Assembly: GCF_902635505.1 (NCBI RefSeq)
Contig: NC_045429.1
Span: forward strand, 221,157,997-221,221,996
From: Sarcophilus harrisii
Taxonomy: Eukaryota > Chordata > Mammalia > Dasyuromorphia > Dasyuridae
DNA: 64,000 nt
Direction of reading: 5' to 3'
Of this stretch, positions 43,318 to 53,425 are shown one piece after another; the first letter of the stretch is position 1; each line of letters opens with the position of its first letter. The position numbers and the translations under genes were made by a program. The notes beneath the pieces are model-generated. The model saw nothing but the letters and a program-made list of their open reading frames with translations, ran no database searches and was not told where the DNA came from.

Positions 43318-43576
43318 GTGATTTTTGAGTCATTTTTCACTTATGTCCTTCTCTTCATGACCCCATTTGGGTCATTCTTGGCAAAGATACTAGAGTAGCT
43401 TACCATTTTCTTCTCCTGTTCCTTTTACAGATGAGGACCTAAGATAAACAAGATTAAGTGACTTGCCCAGAGTCATATAGCTAATAAGTTTCTAAGCCAG
43501 ATTTGACATCATGAAAATGAGTCTTTCTCATGCAAGGGCCAGCAGCTCTGTCCACTGTACCATCTTGCTGCCCTGG
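43318..43576 (-). mobile_element. tRNA-headed SINE
   Basis: Plus strand: 'gagtcatttttcacttatgtccttctcttcatgaccccatttggg', 'cttggcaaagatactagagtagcttacc', 'gatgaggacctaagataaac', 'cttgcccagagtcatatagctaataag', 'tctgtccactgtaccatcttgctgccc'. Full-length reverse complement. Confidence 0.93.
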
Positions 43577-43699
43577 GTTTGGGAAATTTACCAAATTTTA
43601 AAAGATTCTCTTCTGTAAGTTCCATGTCAATAATATATAGTAAGGATGGTCTCTTTTATTGGATAACTTTTCACAGGAGGCTCTTCAATGGGAGAATGA

Positions 43700-43832
43700 A
43701 CGCAGAAAGTTCTGTAATCCCTTATTAGATCATAAATTCCTTGAGAGCAGGGACTGTCTTTTGCCTTTCTTTGTATTCCCACAGATTAGCCCACATTTTA
43801 CCATATAGTAGACACTTTATAGATTTCAGTAG
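43700..43832 (+). mobile_element. L2/MIR-age 3' end
   Basis: 'cccttattagatcataaattccttgagagcagggactgtcttttgcctttctttgtattcccacag', 'ttaccatatagtagacac'. The standard order for this repeat. Confidence 0.7.
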
Positions 43833-43834
43833 AT

Positions 43835-45463
43835 AATGCAAAGTGAAATGAGCTAAACCAGGAGAACATCGTACACAGTAACAGCAACATTATGTGATGA
43901 ACAGCTATGACTGACTTAGCTTTTCTTAGCAATAACAATGATCCAAGACAATTCCAAAAGATTCAAGATAGAAAATGTGATCCACATCCACAGAAAGAGC
44001 TGCTGGAGTCTGAATAGATATTGAAGCATACTATTTTTTTTCCTGATTTTATGCACTTTTATTTTTTTTTTATTTAATAGCCTTTTATTTACAGGTTATA
44101 TGCATGGGTAACTTTACAGCATTAACAATTGCCAAACCTCTTGTTCCAAGTTTTCACCTCTTACCCCCCACCCCCTCCCCAGATGGCAGGATGACCAGTA
44201 GATGTTAAATATATTTAAATATAAATTAGATACACAATAAGTATACATGACCAAACAGTTATTTTGCTGTACAAAAAGAATCAGACTCTGAAATATTGTA
44301 CAATTAGCTTGTGAAGGAAATCAAAAATGCAGGTGGGCATAAATATAGGGATTGGGAATTCAATGCAATGGTTTTTAGTCATTTCCCAGAGTTCTTTCTC
44401 TGGGCATAGCTGGTTCAGTTCATTACTGCTCCATTGGAAATGATTTGGTTGATCTCATTGCTGAGGATGGCCAGGTCCATCAGAACTGGTCATCATATAG
44501 TATTGTTGTTGAAATATATAATGATCTCCTGGTCCTGCTCATTTCACTCAGCATCAATTCATGTAAGTCTCTCCAGGCCTTTCTGAAATCATCCTGTTGG
44601 TCATTTCTTACAGAACAATAATATTCATATACCACAATTTATTCAGCCATTCTCCAATTGATGGGCATCCACAGAGTTTCCAGTTTCTAGCCACTACAAA
44701 GAGGGCTGCCACAAACATTCGTGCACATACAGGTCCCTTTCCCTTCTTTATAATCTCTTTGGGATATAAGCCCAGTAGTAACACTGCTGGATCAAAGGGT
44801 ATGCACAGTTTGATAACTTTTTGAGCATAGTTCCAAACTACTCTCCAAAATGGTTGGATTCGTTCACAACTCCACCAACAATGCATCAATGTCCCAGTTT
44901 TCCCGCATCCCCTCCAACAATCATCATTATTTTTTCCTGTCATCTTAGCCAATCTGACAGGTGTGTAGTGGTATCTTAGAGTTGTCTTAATTTGCATTTC
45001 TCTGATTAATAATGACTTGGAGCATCTTTTCATATGACTAGAAATAGTTTCAATTTCTTCATCTGAGAATTGTCTGTTCATATCCTTTGACCATTTTTCA
45101 ATCGGAGAATGGCTTGATTTTTTATAAATTAGAGTTAATTCTCTATATATTTTGGAAATGAGGCCTTTATCAGAACCTTTGACTGTAAAAATATTTTCCC
45201 AGTTTATTGTGAAGCATACTATTTTGACTTTCCTTATTTTTTCAGTTTTATTTTCTTTTGTTCATTTCTCCTCATACAACATGACTAATATGGAAATATG
45301 TTTTACATGTTTGCATATATGTGTGTATGTATATATATCCTATATCAAATTGCTTACTGTCTTAGGAAGGAGGGAGAAAATCTGGAACTCAAATTTTTAT
45401 TTTAAAAAAGAATGTTAAAATCATCTTTACATGAAATTGGGGAAAAAATAAAATACTATTTAG
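43835..45463 (+). mobile_element. Older L1 3' end, split by a younger L1
   Basis: 43835-44037 ('gcaaagtgaaatgagctaaaccaggagaacatcgtacacag', 'ctgactta gcttttcttagc') and 45210-45463 ('ttctcctcatacaacatgactaatatggaaatatg', 'aatctggaactcaaattt', 'gaaattggggaaaaaataaaatactattt') form one L1 3' end. The split lies within 'tgaagcatactatttt'. Confidence 0.9.
44038..45209 (-). mobile_element. Young L1 with the longest ORF2 C-terminus here, and a 3' transduction
   Basis: 1172 bp between copies of tgaagcatactatttt (44022-44037, 45210-45225). Frame 44608-45081 (minus) encodes MNRQFSDEEIETISSHMKRC, IREMQIKTTLRYHYTPVRLA, then the Cys-rich motif CWRGCGKTGTLMHCWWSC (CX3CX7HX4C) and GLYPKEIIKKGKGPVCARMF. 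It shifts frame near 44630. On the minus strand the L1 end 'ggctattaaat' is followed by about 20 bp of non-L1 DNA with AATAAA (TTTATT at 44058-44063) before the final A run. Confidence 0.95.
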
Positions 45464-45480
45464 AAGAGAAAGAAATAAAT

Positions 45481-45735
45481 ACCGGGTGACTAATAGAGGT
45501 TGAGGATGGCAGCTCTCTTGAGTGCAGGAGGTCTGAGCTAAGGCAGGCTAAGCCCATCAAGGATCTGCACTAAATTCAAAATTAATATGTTGAGGCCCCC
45601 AGATGCAAGAGTTAGATTAGGTGGCCCAAGTAAAAAACGAGGAGATCAAAGCTTTAGTGCCAATCAGAGTTCAATCAGTCTGTGAGAAGCCAATCTACAC
45701 TTCGAACCTAGATGATTTAGGGAAAACCAAGTGTT
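45481..45735 (+). pseudogene. RN7SL: 7SL (SRP) RNA pseudogene
   Basis: Collinear with 7SL: 'accgggtga', 'gaggatggcagctctcttgagtgcaggaggtctg' (7SL GAGGATCGCTTGAGTCCAGGAGTTCTG), 'ggatctgcactaaattcaaaattaatatg' (GTGTCCGCACTAAGTTCGGCATCAATATG), 'ggcccaagtaaaaaacgaggagatcaaagc' (GGCCCAGGTCGGAAACGGAGCAGGTCAAAACTC), then 'gtgagaagccaatctacacttc'. About 255 bp against about 300, with a gap in the Alu domain. Old processed copy; starts 18 bp after an L1 end. Confidence 0.82.
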
Positions 45736-45884
45736 TCTGGGTATTTTTGTTGTGTTTTTTTTTTTAAGATATAGATCAAAAGTGACAGAGGTTGAGAAAA
45801 TCAAGATCACTAATATAAGAAGTTTATTCCTTTCAAGTTTTTATACTACAGTAGCAACAGCAGTATTGCTGTACCACCTGGCTC

Positions 45885-46262
45885 ATTTGCCCACAGGTCT
45901 GTAACTTTGGCATTATTTTGACCTCATTTTCATTATCCCACACATCCAATCAGTTGCCAAAATTGTCATTTCAATTTCAACAACATCTTTCACTTCTGGT
46001 GAAAGCCCAACTACAGCCCAAATCAATGATATTAAGTTCAGAGGATCCTCTTCTCTCCACTCATATTCCTCATCCCCTCTCACCTAGATATTTAGAAGAG
46101 CCTCCTAATTGGTCTCCCTACCTCAAAGCATTTATCACTTCAGTCTGTCCTCCTTGACTCAGAGGCCAAAATTTTCCTCAAGCGTAGGTCTGATCATATA
46201 ATTCCTCTACTCAATCAACTCCATGGCTTCTTAGTGATTCTGTGATAAAATATAAATTCCTC
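45885..46262 (+). repeat. Family A dispersed repeat, longest copy
   Basis: 'gtaactttggcattattttgacctcattttcattatcccacacatccaatcagttgcc', 'cctcctaattggtctccctacctc', 'aggtctgatcatataattcctctactcaatc', 'ctccatggcttcttagtgattctgtgataaaatataaattcctc'. A mammal-wide repeat by recollection; class not known to me. Holds the 34-bp segment also found at 51874. Confidence 0.55.
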
Positions 46263-46704
46263 TATCTACCTTTTTAAATTTTATTTTTATTTTCACATTT
46301 TTTCTCCTTACACAATCAGTGAAGGATTCAAATCAAGAAAAGAGGTTCAATCAAGAGAAAAAGGAAGACAGAATAAGACCTTCTGAAGTAATCTCCATTT
46401 CTGATTCCCTACCTGCCTCCAATCAGAGGCTCCCATTAACCAGAACTAGTTACAAAATGTCTACACATGCTCTCTTCTAGGCTCTTCTATTACATATCAT
46501 CACAACTACCAAAAGCAGGTTCCTAGCCTCTTGTACATGAGGTATTGCATCAAAGCTTAGACCAGTCCCCCATTACACTTATATACTAACTTAAGAAACT
46601 GAAGTACACAGGAAAGTGAAAACACCACATCATTTTATAGTTCACTAAGAAATAATTATTTTTTTCCCGTTTAATTCTTTATACCTACTATGGGATAGTC
46701 ACTG
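46263..46704. other. No gene or repeat recognised
   Basis: Mixed composition, no supported frame. Confidence 0.5.
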
Positions 46705-46860
46705 TACTTTTTGTTGTTGTTCTGTTGCTTCAGTCATGTCTGACTCTTTTTTTAACCTTTTTTGTATTCATCTTGATAAAGATACTGTAGTAGTTAGCTA
46801 TTTCTTTCTCCAACTCACTTAACAGATGAGGAAACAGAGACAAACAAAATTAAGTATACT
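46705..46860 (-). mobile_element. tRNA-headed SINE, 3' two-thirds
   Basis: Plus strand: 'tttttgttgttgttctgttgcttcagtcatgtctgactc', 'ttgataaagatactgtagtagttagc', 'aacagatgaggaaacagagacaaac'. Head missing. Confidence 0.82.
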
Positions 46861-47631
46861 AATGCTTAAATACAAAAACAATATCACAAGTTCATGAGAT
46901 GTTGCATTGCAACTAGATTTACTACTACAACAGAAATAAATATGCATATGGAACCCTAAGCCAGAAAAAAAAAAAAAAAGAATTCACAATTCAAATAGAA
47001 GCTTGCTGAAATTGCGACAAAGAAAGAAGAAGAAATAGAAATCTCCACCTACATGAGAGTAGCAAGGAAGGAGAAATCTCATAAAAGGCCTCTCAATTTG
47101 GAGAATGTCTAAGAACTATGATAAATGAATTTTGCTGGGACTTATTACATGGTACTCTAAAGGCCATCAAGGACTATGTCTTATGGACTTCTCTGATATT
47201 CTTAATATCATCAAGACACTCAGAACCACACCTGACAGTACAATGATTAGGCTTCTCCAGATCCCAAAGAATCCATAAATATAAAATAAATGTGGGGGGA
47301 AAATAATGCCAGTTCAATTTTCTGTGAAACAATGGCTCCACCCCCCCCCCTTTTTTGGATACTTCTCAAGAATTACTCTTGGCAGTGTGAATAGAAAAAA
47401 ACAGCACACTGAATGATTTTGACAAGGTAGAAAAAATAAGATTTAGAAGCTGATTGTATATATGGGCTAAGAGAATGTTTAGAATAGAGACTGATAGCAA
47501 GCTTGCAAACCAGGATGACATTCCTCAAGACCTCCATTTCCTCCACCTTCAATACCACTCAGGATTATCATTGATGCTCTGATTTCACTTTCTTCTTTTT
47601 CTAATCTCAATCCACTTAAAGAATAGATCAA
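46861..47631. other. No gene or repeat recognised
   Basis: AT-rich; a C run at 47340-47350. Small minus frame at 47373-47558 unsupported. Confidence 0.5.
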
Positions 47632-48022
47632 GGTGCTAAATTAAGTGAGCAGAACCAGAAGGACACAGTAATAGCAATATTGTGTGATAATCAACTATAA
47701 TAAATAGCTCTTCTCAGCAACACAGTGATCCAAGGCAATTCCAAAAGGCTCATGACAGAAAATTCCATCTATATCCAGAGAAAGAATTATGGATTGTGAA
47801 TACAGATTGAAGCATTCTATTTCTCCTTTTGGGGGTTTTTTGTTCTTTCTTTTCCCTTTTGTAATGACTAATGTGGAAATATTTTTAATGTGATTGTACA
47901 TGTAAAACTTATATCAGACTTTTTCATGTCTTAGGGAAAAGGGAGAGAGGAGGAAATTTTTGGAATTCAACTCAAAAATGAATATTAAAAACTATATATG
48001 TAATTTTAAAAAATAAATGTAG
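47632..48022 (+). mobile_element. Older L1 3' end
   Basis: 'gctaaattaagtgagcagaaccagaaggacacag', 'gatccaaggcaattccaaaaggctcatgacag', 'atatccagagaaagaattatgg', 'gactaatgtggaaat', 'tttttggaattcaactc', 'taattttaaaaaataaatg'. Confidence 0.87.
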
Positions 48023-48025
48023 CTC

Positions 48026-48454
48026 GAAAAAATAAATACGATTAAGTACAAAAGAAGAGTACATCAAAGGGAAGAGAAGAATTTCTTCCTTTGTTCCCAG
48101 AGATAACAATGACTTGCTGTAGAATTGAATTACAGACTAAAACTAGAATTCAAGTTATTAACTATCTTGCTCTACTTTTTATTATCTTTTCTGAGCATAA
48201 ATCAATGGCTAGTAAACCTGAGAATGGGACATTTCTAACCTTAGCAATTGCCTTGTGAGTCAAATATTCCTGAGTGTAAAACTTGGATACAGGATAACAA
48301 AAAGAAAGAGACAGTTGAATGTCTTATGTTTTCTTCCTATGTTTTTGTATGTCTGTGTTCTTTATATTTTATGTGGTCTCTATGATAGAAGAAATAAGCA
48401 ACTATCTTATGTTTAGTGCCCACATCATACATTGGGTACCTTTGTGGAAGGGGT
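48026..48454. other. No gene or repeat recognised
   Basis: Apparently unique DNA between an L1 and a SINE. Confidence 0.5.
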
Positions 48455-48842
48455 CATAGGATCATAGATTTACAGCTAGAGGAGCTGATATCTCACAGCA
48501 ACACTTCTTAAACCATAGGTCATAACTCCATCTGAATGTGGGGGTTGTGAAATTATAATTTATTATCAGTAAAAGTTTAATTTGTATACCTATTTTACAT
48601 ACCTATGTACCTAGGGTTGTATAAAATTTTCTCAGGAAAAAAGGAGTTGTAAGTGTAAAAAGTTTAAAAAGCTCTACCTTAGAGATCATCTAAACTAATC
48701 CATTTCTTTTTAGAAATAAAGAACTGAGGCTCAGAAAAAAATGAGATGATTTCTCTAAAGTCATACAAGTGATCAGATTTAGTATTTGAACCCAGATCCT
48801 CTGACTTCAAATCTTATGCTCTTTCCACCATATCACTTCAAT
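48455..48842 (-). mobile_element. MIR-like SINE split by a hAT MITE
   Basis: 48455-48498 ('ggatcatagatttacagctagaggagctgat') and 48679-48842 ('ttagagatcatctaaactaatcc', 'gaactgaggctcag', 'aagtcatacaagtgatcag', 'gaacccagatcctctgacttc', 'ctctttccaccatatcactt') read as one reverse-complement SINE. Confidence 0.82.
48499..48678 (-). mobile_element. hAT MITE, copy of the 2306 family
   Basis: Starts 'caacacttcttaaacc', ends 'agtttaaaaagctctac'; between them the complement of the family body ('gttgtgaaattataatttattatcagtaaaagtttaatttgtatacctattttacatacctatgtacc', 'ttctcaggaaaaaagg'). Opposite orientation to the other copies. The 8-bp duplication has decayed. Confidence 0.82.
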
Positions 48843-49041
48843 AAATTTTGAGAAGACCCTAGACATGTCACATCTAGCATTATTTTAGAGATACCTCCAG
48901 TATTATTCTGAGGTGATGACAAAGTGTGAGAGAGAGGGAACTTAATTCTCATCAGAGTTAGAACCCCTTAGTAGATCATGGTCTATTTCAGGAAATTGTT
49001 TCCACTGGCAACCACTTTTTACCTGAGAAATTTGTATACAA

Positions 49042-50802
49042 AATAGTCCGTAACTATAACAATCTAATGTTTGACAACCCTGAGACCCCAGTTTTGGAGA
49101 TAAGAACTCACTATTTGAGTCCTTAAACTGCTGGGAAAATTGGAAACTAGTATAGAAGAAACTGGGCATTAATCCACACTTAACACCACATACCAAGATA
49201 AGATCAAAATGGGTTCATAATTTAGACATAAAGAGTGAAACAAATCAGAAGAACATAGGATAGTTTAACTCTTAGATTTGTGGAGAAGGAAGGAATTTGT
49301 GTCCAAAAAAGAACTAGAACTCATAATTGAACACCAAATAGATAATTTTGATTATATTAAGTTAAAAAGGTTTTGTACAAACAAAACTAATGCAGACAAG
49401 TTTAGAAGGAAAACAATAAATCGAGAAAGCATTTTTACATTTAAGGGTTCTGATAAAGGTCTCATTTCTAAAATATATAGAGAATTGACTCAAATTTATA
49501 AGAATTCAAGCCATTCACCAATTGATAAATGGTCAAACGTTTTGGTCATGTATACTTATAACGTTTTGGTCATGTATACTTATTGTGTATCTAATTTATA
49601 TTTTAATATATTTAACATCTACTGGTCATCCTGCCATCTGGGGAAGGGGTGGGGGGGGGTAAGAGGTGAAAAATTGGAACAAGAGGTTTGGCAATTGTTA
49701 ATGCTGTAAAGTTACCCATGCATATATCCTGTAAATAAAAGGCTATTAAATAAAAAAAAAAAGATAAATGGTCAAATGATATTTACAAACAATTTCAGAT
49801 GAAGAAATTAAAACCATTTCTAATCATATGAAAAGATGCTCTAAATCACTACTGATCAGAGAAATGTGAATTAAGACAACTCTGAGATACCACTACACAT
49901 CTCTCAGATTGGCTAAAATGACCGGAAAAGATAATGATGAATGTTGAAGGGGATGTGGGAAAACTGGAACACTGATACATTGTTGGTGGAACTGTGAACA
50001 GATCCAGCCATTCTGGAGAACAATTTGGAACTGTGCTCAAAAAGTTATCAAACCATGCATACCCTTTGATCCAGCAGTGGTTCTATTGGGCCTATATCCC
50101 AAAGAGATCTTAAAAGAAGGAAAGGAAGGCATCTGTGCAAAAATATTTGTGGCAGCTCTTTTTGTAGTGGCAAGAAACTAGAAACTAAGTGGATGCCCAT
50201 TAGTTGAAGAATGACTGAATAATTTGTGGTATATAAATATTATGGGATATTGTTGTTCTATGAGAAATGATCAGCAGGATGATTTCAGAAAGGCCCAGAG
50301 AGACTTACAATGAACTGATGCTGAGAGAAATGAGCAGAACCAGGAGATCATTGTACATGGCAACAACAATATTATAAGACCATAAATTCTGATGGACATG
50401 ACTCTGTACAACAATGAAATGATTGATGCCATTTCCAATGGTCTTGTGATGAAGAAGTCATCTACATCCAGAGAGAGGACTGTAGGAACTGAGTGTGGAT
50501 CAAAACATAACATTCTCACTCTTTTTGTGGTTGTTCACTTGCATTTTGTTTTCTTACTCATTTTCTTTCCTTTTTGATCTGATGTTTCTTGTGCAGCAAG
50601 AGAATTGTATAAATATGTTTACACATATTGGATTTAATATATATTTTAACATGTATAACAGATATTGAATTGTTGCCATCTAGGAGAGGGGGTGGGGGGA
50701 AAGAGGGGAAAATCTGAAACACAAGGCTATGCAGCGATCAATGTTGAAAAATTATATGTGCATATGTTTTGAAAATAAAAAGCTTTAAAAACAATTTTTT
50801 TA
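49042..50802 (+). mobile_element. L1, 1.76 kb, longest copy in the window
   Basis: Flanked by agaaatttgtatacaa (49026-49041, 50803-50818). Covers roughly the last third of ORF2: LMFDNPE..., WRRKEFVSKKELELIIEHQI, FCTNKTNADKFRRKTINRES, GSDKGLISKIYRELTQIYKN (human L1: SDKGLISRIYNELKQIYKK), Cys-rich part, GLYPKEI equivalent, then a 3' UTR ending 'gaaaataaaaagctttaaaaac'. Several stops. A younger L1 is inserted at 49538. Confidence 0.93.
49538..49762 (+). mobile_element. Very short young L1 with a stuttered 5' end
   Basis: 225 bp between exact copies of gataaatggtcaaa (49524-49537, 49763-49776). Only 3' UTR, ending 'cctgtaaataaaaggctattaaat' plus A run. Its first 24 bases (49537-49560) are repeated directly at 49561-49584 with one mismatch. 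Confidence 0.95.
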
Positions 50803-50818
50803 AGAAATTTGTATACAA

Positions 50819-51019
50819 CTTATTGTGTATCTAAGTTATATTTTAATATATTTAACATCTACTGGTCATCCTGCCATTTAGGGGAGGGGGTGGGGGGGGG
50901 GTAAGAGGTGAAAAATTGGAACAAGAGGTTTGGCAATTGTTAATGCTGTAAAGTTACCCATGTATATATCCTGTAAATTAAAGGCTATTAAATAAAAAAA
51001 AAAAAAAAAAAAAAAAAAA
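50819..51019 (+). mobile_element. Very short young L1 at a reused target
   Basis: 201 bp between exact copies of aagaaatttgtatacaa (50802-50818, 51020-51036). 3' UTR only, 'gtgtatctaagttatattttaatat ... ggctattaaat' and about 25 A. The left duplication is also the right duplication of the 1.76-kb L1. Confidence 0.95.
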
Positions 51020-51311
51020 AAGAAATTTGTATACAATCCCAGGTATATAGGTATATAAAAATAGGCATGCAAATCAAACATTTACTAGTAAGAAATTTAT
51101 TTTAAAATAATTCTTTGATATATTACCATTTATTAAATATAAAAGCAAATTTGCATACTAATGAAATGGATGTGCTTATTTATTTTTACATAAAGAATTA
51201 AATCTTGGCAGAATATTTGATACTGCAGGACATAAAGCATTCAGAAACCTTTTACTGTTGCCAAATTTTTTGTGATCTCCACACTCAGTTACCCACAGTT
51301 TAGAAGACTTG

Positions 51312-52189
51312 GTCTATCTAATACCAAAATTTTTTGTTAGAGATCCTGTGCTATGTATAAGGTACAATTAACAGTAGGATCTATTGCTCTGAAGACTCAG
51401 ACTAATAGATTAGCATCAGGGATATCTGACTGACTTTCTGGAGACCTTTCCACTCTGTTCTATTGTTTCTCAAGAAAGATGCAAAAAAATACATCTACTA
51501 CAATATGTCTCATAAACTAGGAAATATTAAGGGACAGGTCAGTTCTCCGAGTGCCTACACAGCTGTGGATCAAGGAGGTGCAGGCAGCCTTTGCTGACAC
51601 AGATATTGCAGACTGGGAATGAGATAAATTGGAGGCAGAAGGAAGAGGAGAGAGGTCAGACAACGCAGCAGCCTCTCAGTCAGAGAGGTCAGAGAACAGC
51701 AATTGTTTCTCAGTCTCCTTGTATCATCTCACAAGAAGAAATCCATTCTGGGTTGGATCTCCAGCAGCCACTGTCAGGTGGCTCTCCTGTATTTCAACTA
51801 GGAAATGACTCCAGGACAAACTCATTTTCCAGATTCCTCAAAGTTAATGAAACATAGTTATAGTTAGTTAAGGACTACAGCCCACATCAATGATATTAAG
51901 TTCAGAGACTTAGACCAAAACAAGATCTGTCTTTCAGAGGCAGCAATGCAAATTATCAATTATCTTCTTATTTCTCATTCAAACTGAAAATTTTTTTTCT
52001 CTGTCCTTTTTTCATACACTTAAAAAGTCATATTTTCCATCCTTATACCTCTTTATATAACAGGTGTATATTCTCTGAGGTTCTATGAAAATTACTCAAC
52101 AATTAGAAAATATCAAGGCCAAGAACAAAATCATCAACTTCCAAAGATCATCTTGCTAGGTATTCATCTCTGAGCACAATGAAGGAAAC
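51312..52189. other. No gene recognised; possibly an old LTR-like repeat
   Basis: 51540-51910 is GC-richer ('gtggatcaaggaggtgcaggcagcc', 'cagcagcctctcagtcagagaggtcagag', 'ctccagcagccactgtcaggtggctctcctg') with the flavour of an old LTR, but I see no TG...CA ends, poly(A) signal or duplication. The 88-codon frame here is unsupported. Confidence 0.35.
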
Positions 52190-52420
52190 ACAAATTTATA
52201 AATCATGTGTATGTACTTTGTATATAAGAATTTCTGTGAAATGTTTTATATGACTTCATATATAATTGATATTATATTGATATCATATAATTTGCCTTCT
52301 CAATGGATAAGGGAGGTATAGAAAATTTGGAGCTCAAAATTTTTAAAAATTAATGTAAACATCTTTAAATATAATTCAGAAATAGTTAATGAAATAAATA
52401 AAAATACAATTTACAAATAA
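52190..52420 (+). mobile_element. Old L1 3' end
   Basis: 'tatcatataatttgccttctcaatggataaggg', 'aatttggagctcaaaatttttaaaaattaatg', 'taatgaaataaataaaaatac'. Strongly decayed. Confidence 0.55.
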
Positions 52421-52501
52421 AGTCAAAAGCAAAACAATTTAATTTCCATGTACACATCCACATCAAGCTATTCTATCCTCTTTTACTTTCCATTCATCTT
52501 T

Positions 52502-52530
52502 GTGTGTGTATATATATATATATATATATT
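52502..52530. repeat. (TG)n(TA)n microsatellite
   Basis: About 29 bp, followed by a T run. Confidence 0.95.
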
Positions 52531-52554
52531 TTTTTTTCCCTTCTTATATAGTCA

Positions 52555-52775
52555 CAGAAAGGCAGAATGATAGAGCAGATGGCTTTATACTCAGGAACAC
52601 CTCAGTTCAAATTCTGCCCATAACAGACTGGATGTGTAACTATGGATTAGTCATTTAACTTCTAAGGGCCTCCAAGCAATTCTCCAAGACTACAAGTCAC
52701 AAATGAGCTACCAAACTACATTAGTGAAGGAAGTTTTCACACTGAGAGTTCCCTCCACAGATGAAATCACAGGTT
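52555..52775 (+). mobile_element. MIR-like SINE, variant tail
   Basis: 'cagaaaggcagaatgatagagcagatggctttatactcagg', 'gttcaaattctgcccataacag', 'gtcatttaacttctaagggcctcc', then the variant tail 'gagctaccaaactacattagtgaaggaagttttcacac', 'gttccctccacagatgaaatcacagg'. Confidence 0.82.
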
Positions 52776-53186
52776 TTGACAAAAATTGTAAATACTGCTT
52801 TTTTTTCCCATTCATACTTGAAGTCTTTCCAAAACTTCTTTATATTCCTCATGTTTATCATTTTAGTGGGAAAATGTTAAAGCTATAGTTAGAGTATGCT
52901 GTATATATAATGTATATACATGTATGTATATAATGTATAAGTACTCCATTGTGTCGATATACCTCTTTAAGTTGCTATTCACTATCTTTGGGACATTTAG
53001 ATTGTTTCTAATTTTTGACGTTCCAAATAATGCTGATATGTAGACATAGATATATACTTGAGATAACAGTTTTTCTTTATGATGACATTATTATAATACA
53101 TTCTCAGTAATTCTCTTATTGGGCCAAGGATTACTTTAGATATAAAATAGGTGATATAAGTATATAGATACTGATATAAATATGTT
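52776..53186. other. No gene; possible decayed minus L1
   Basis: 52955-53120 ('cctctttaagttgctattcac', 'gattgtttctaatttttgacgttccaaataatgctg') may be a very old L1 ORF2 fragment on the minus strand. Weak. Confidence 0.35.
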
Positions 53187-53425
53187 TTTCAGTCATTTTT
53201 CAGTCACGTCCAACTCTTCAAGACCCTATTTGGGATTTTATTGGCAAAGATACTAGAGCAGTATGCCATTTCCCTTTCCAGTTCAATTTATTAATAATCC
53301 AGTCAGGATTAAGTGACTTGCACAAATCACACAACCAATAAGTATCTGAAGTCAGATTTGAACTCAGGAAGGTGAATTTTCCTGACTCTAGGTCTAGTAG
53401 CTTATTCACTGAGCTTAATTGCCCC
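53187..53425 (-). mobile_element. tRNA-headed SINE
   Basis: Plus strand: 'cagtcatttttcagtcacgtccaactcttcaagaccctatttggg', 'ttggcaaagatactagagcagtatgcc', 'gtgacttgcacaaatcacacaaccaataag', 'gatttgaactcagg'. Reverse complement, near full length. Confidence 0.9.

Larger units (their letters stand above)
48989..51311 (+). mobile_element. hAT MITE holding two L1s
   Basis: MITE parts are 48989-49041 ('caggaaattgtttccactggcaaccactttttacctgagaaatttgtatac') and 51037-51311 ('tcccaggtatataggtatataaaaataggcatgcaaatcaaacatttac', ..., 'gatctccacactcagttacccacagtttagaagacttg'). Flanked by gtctattt / gtctatct (48981-48988, 51312-51319), 7 of 8. Its inner part is longer than in the other copies. Confidence 0.8.

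Noticed and set aside
44608-45081. 157-codon minus frame with a Cys/His motif
   Set aside because: CX3CX7HX4C and its surroundings match the L1 ORF2 C-terminal Cys-rich part; it lies in a truncated L1.
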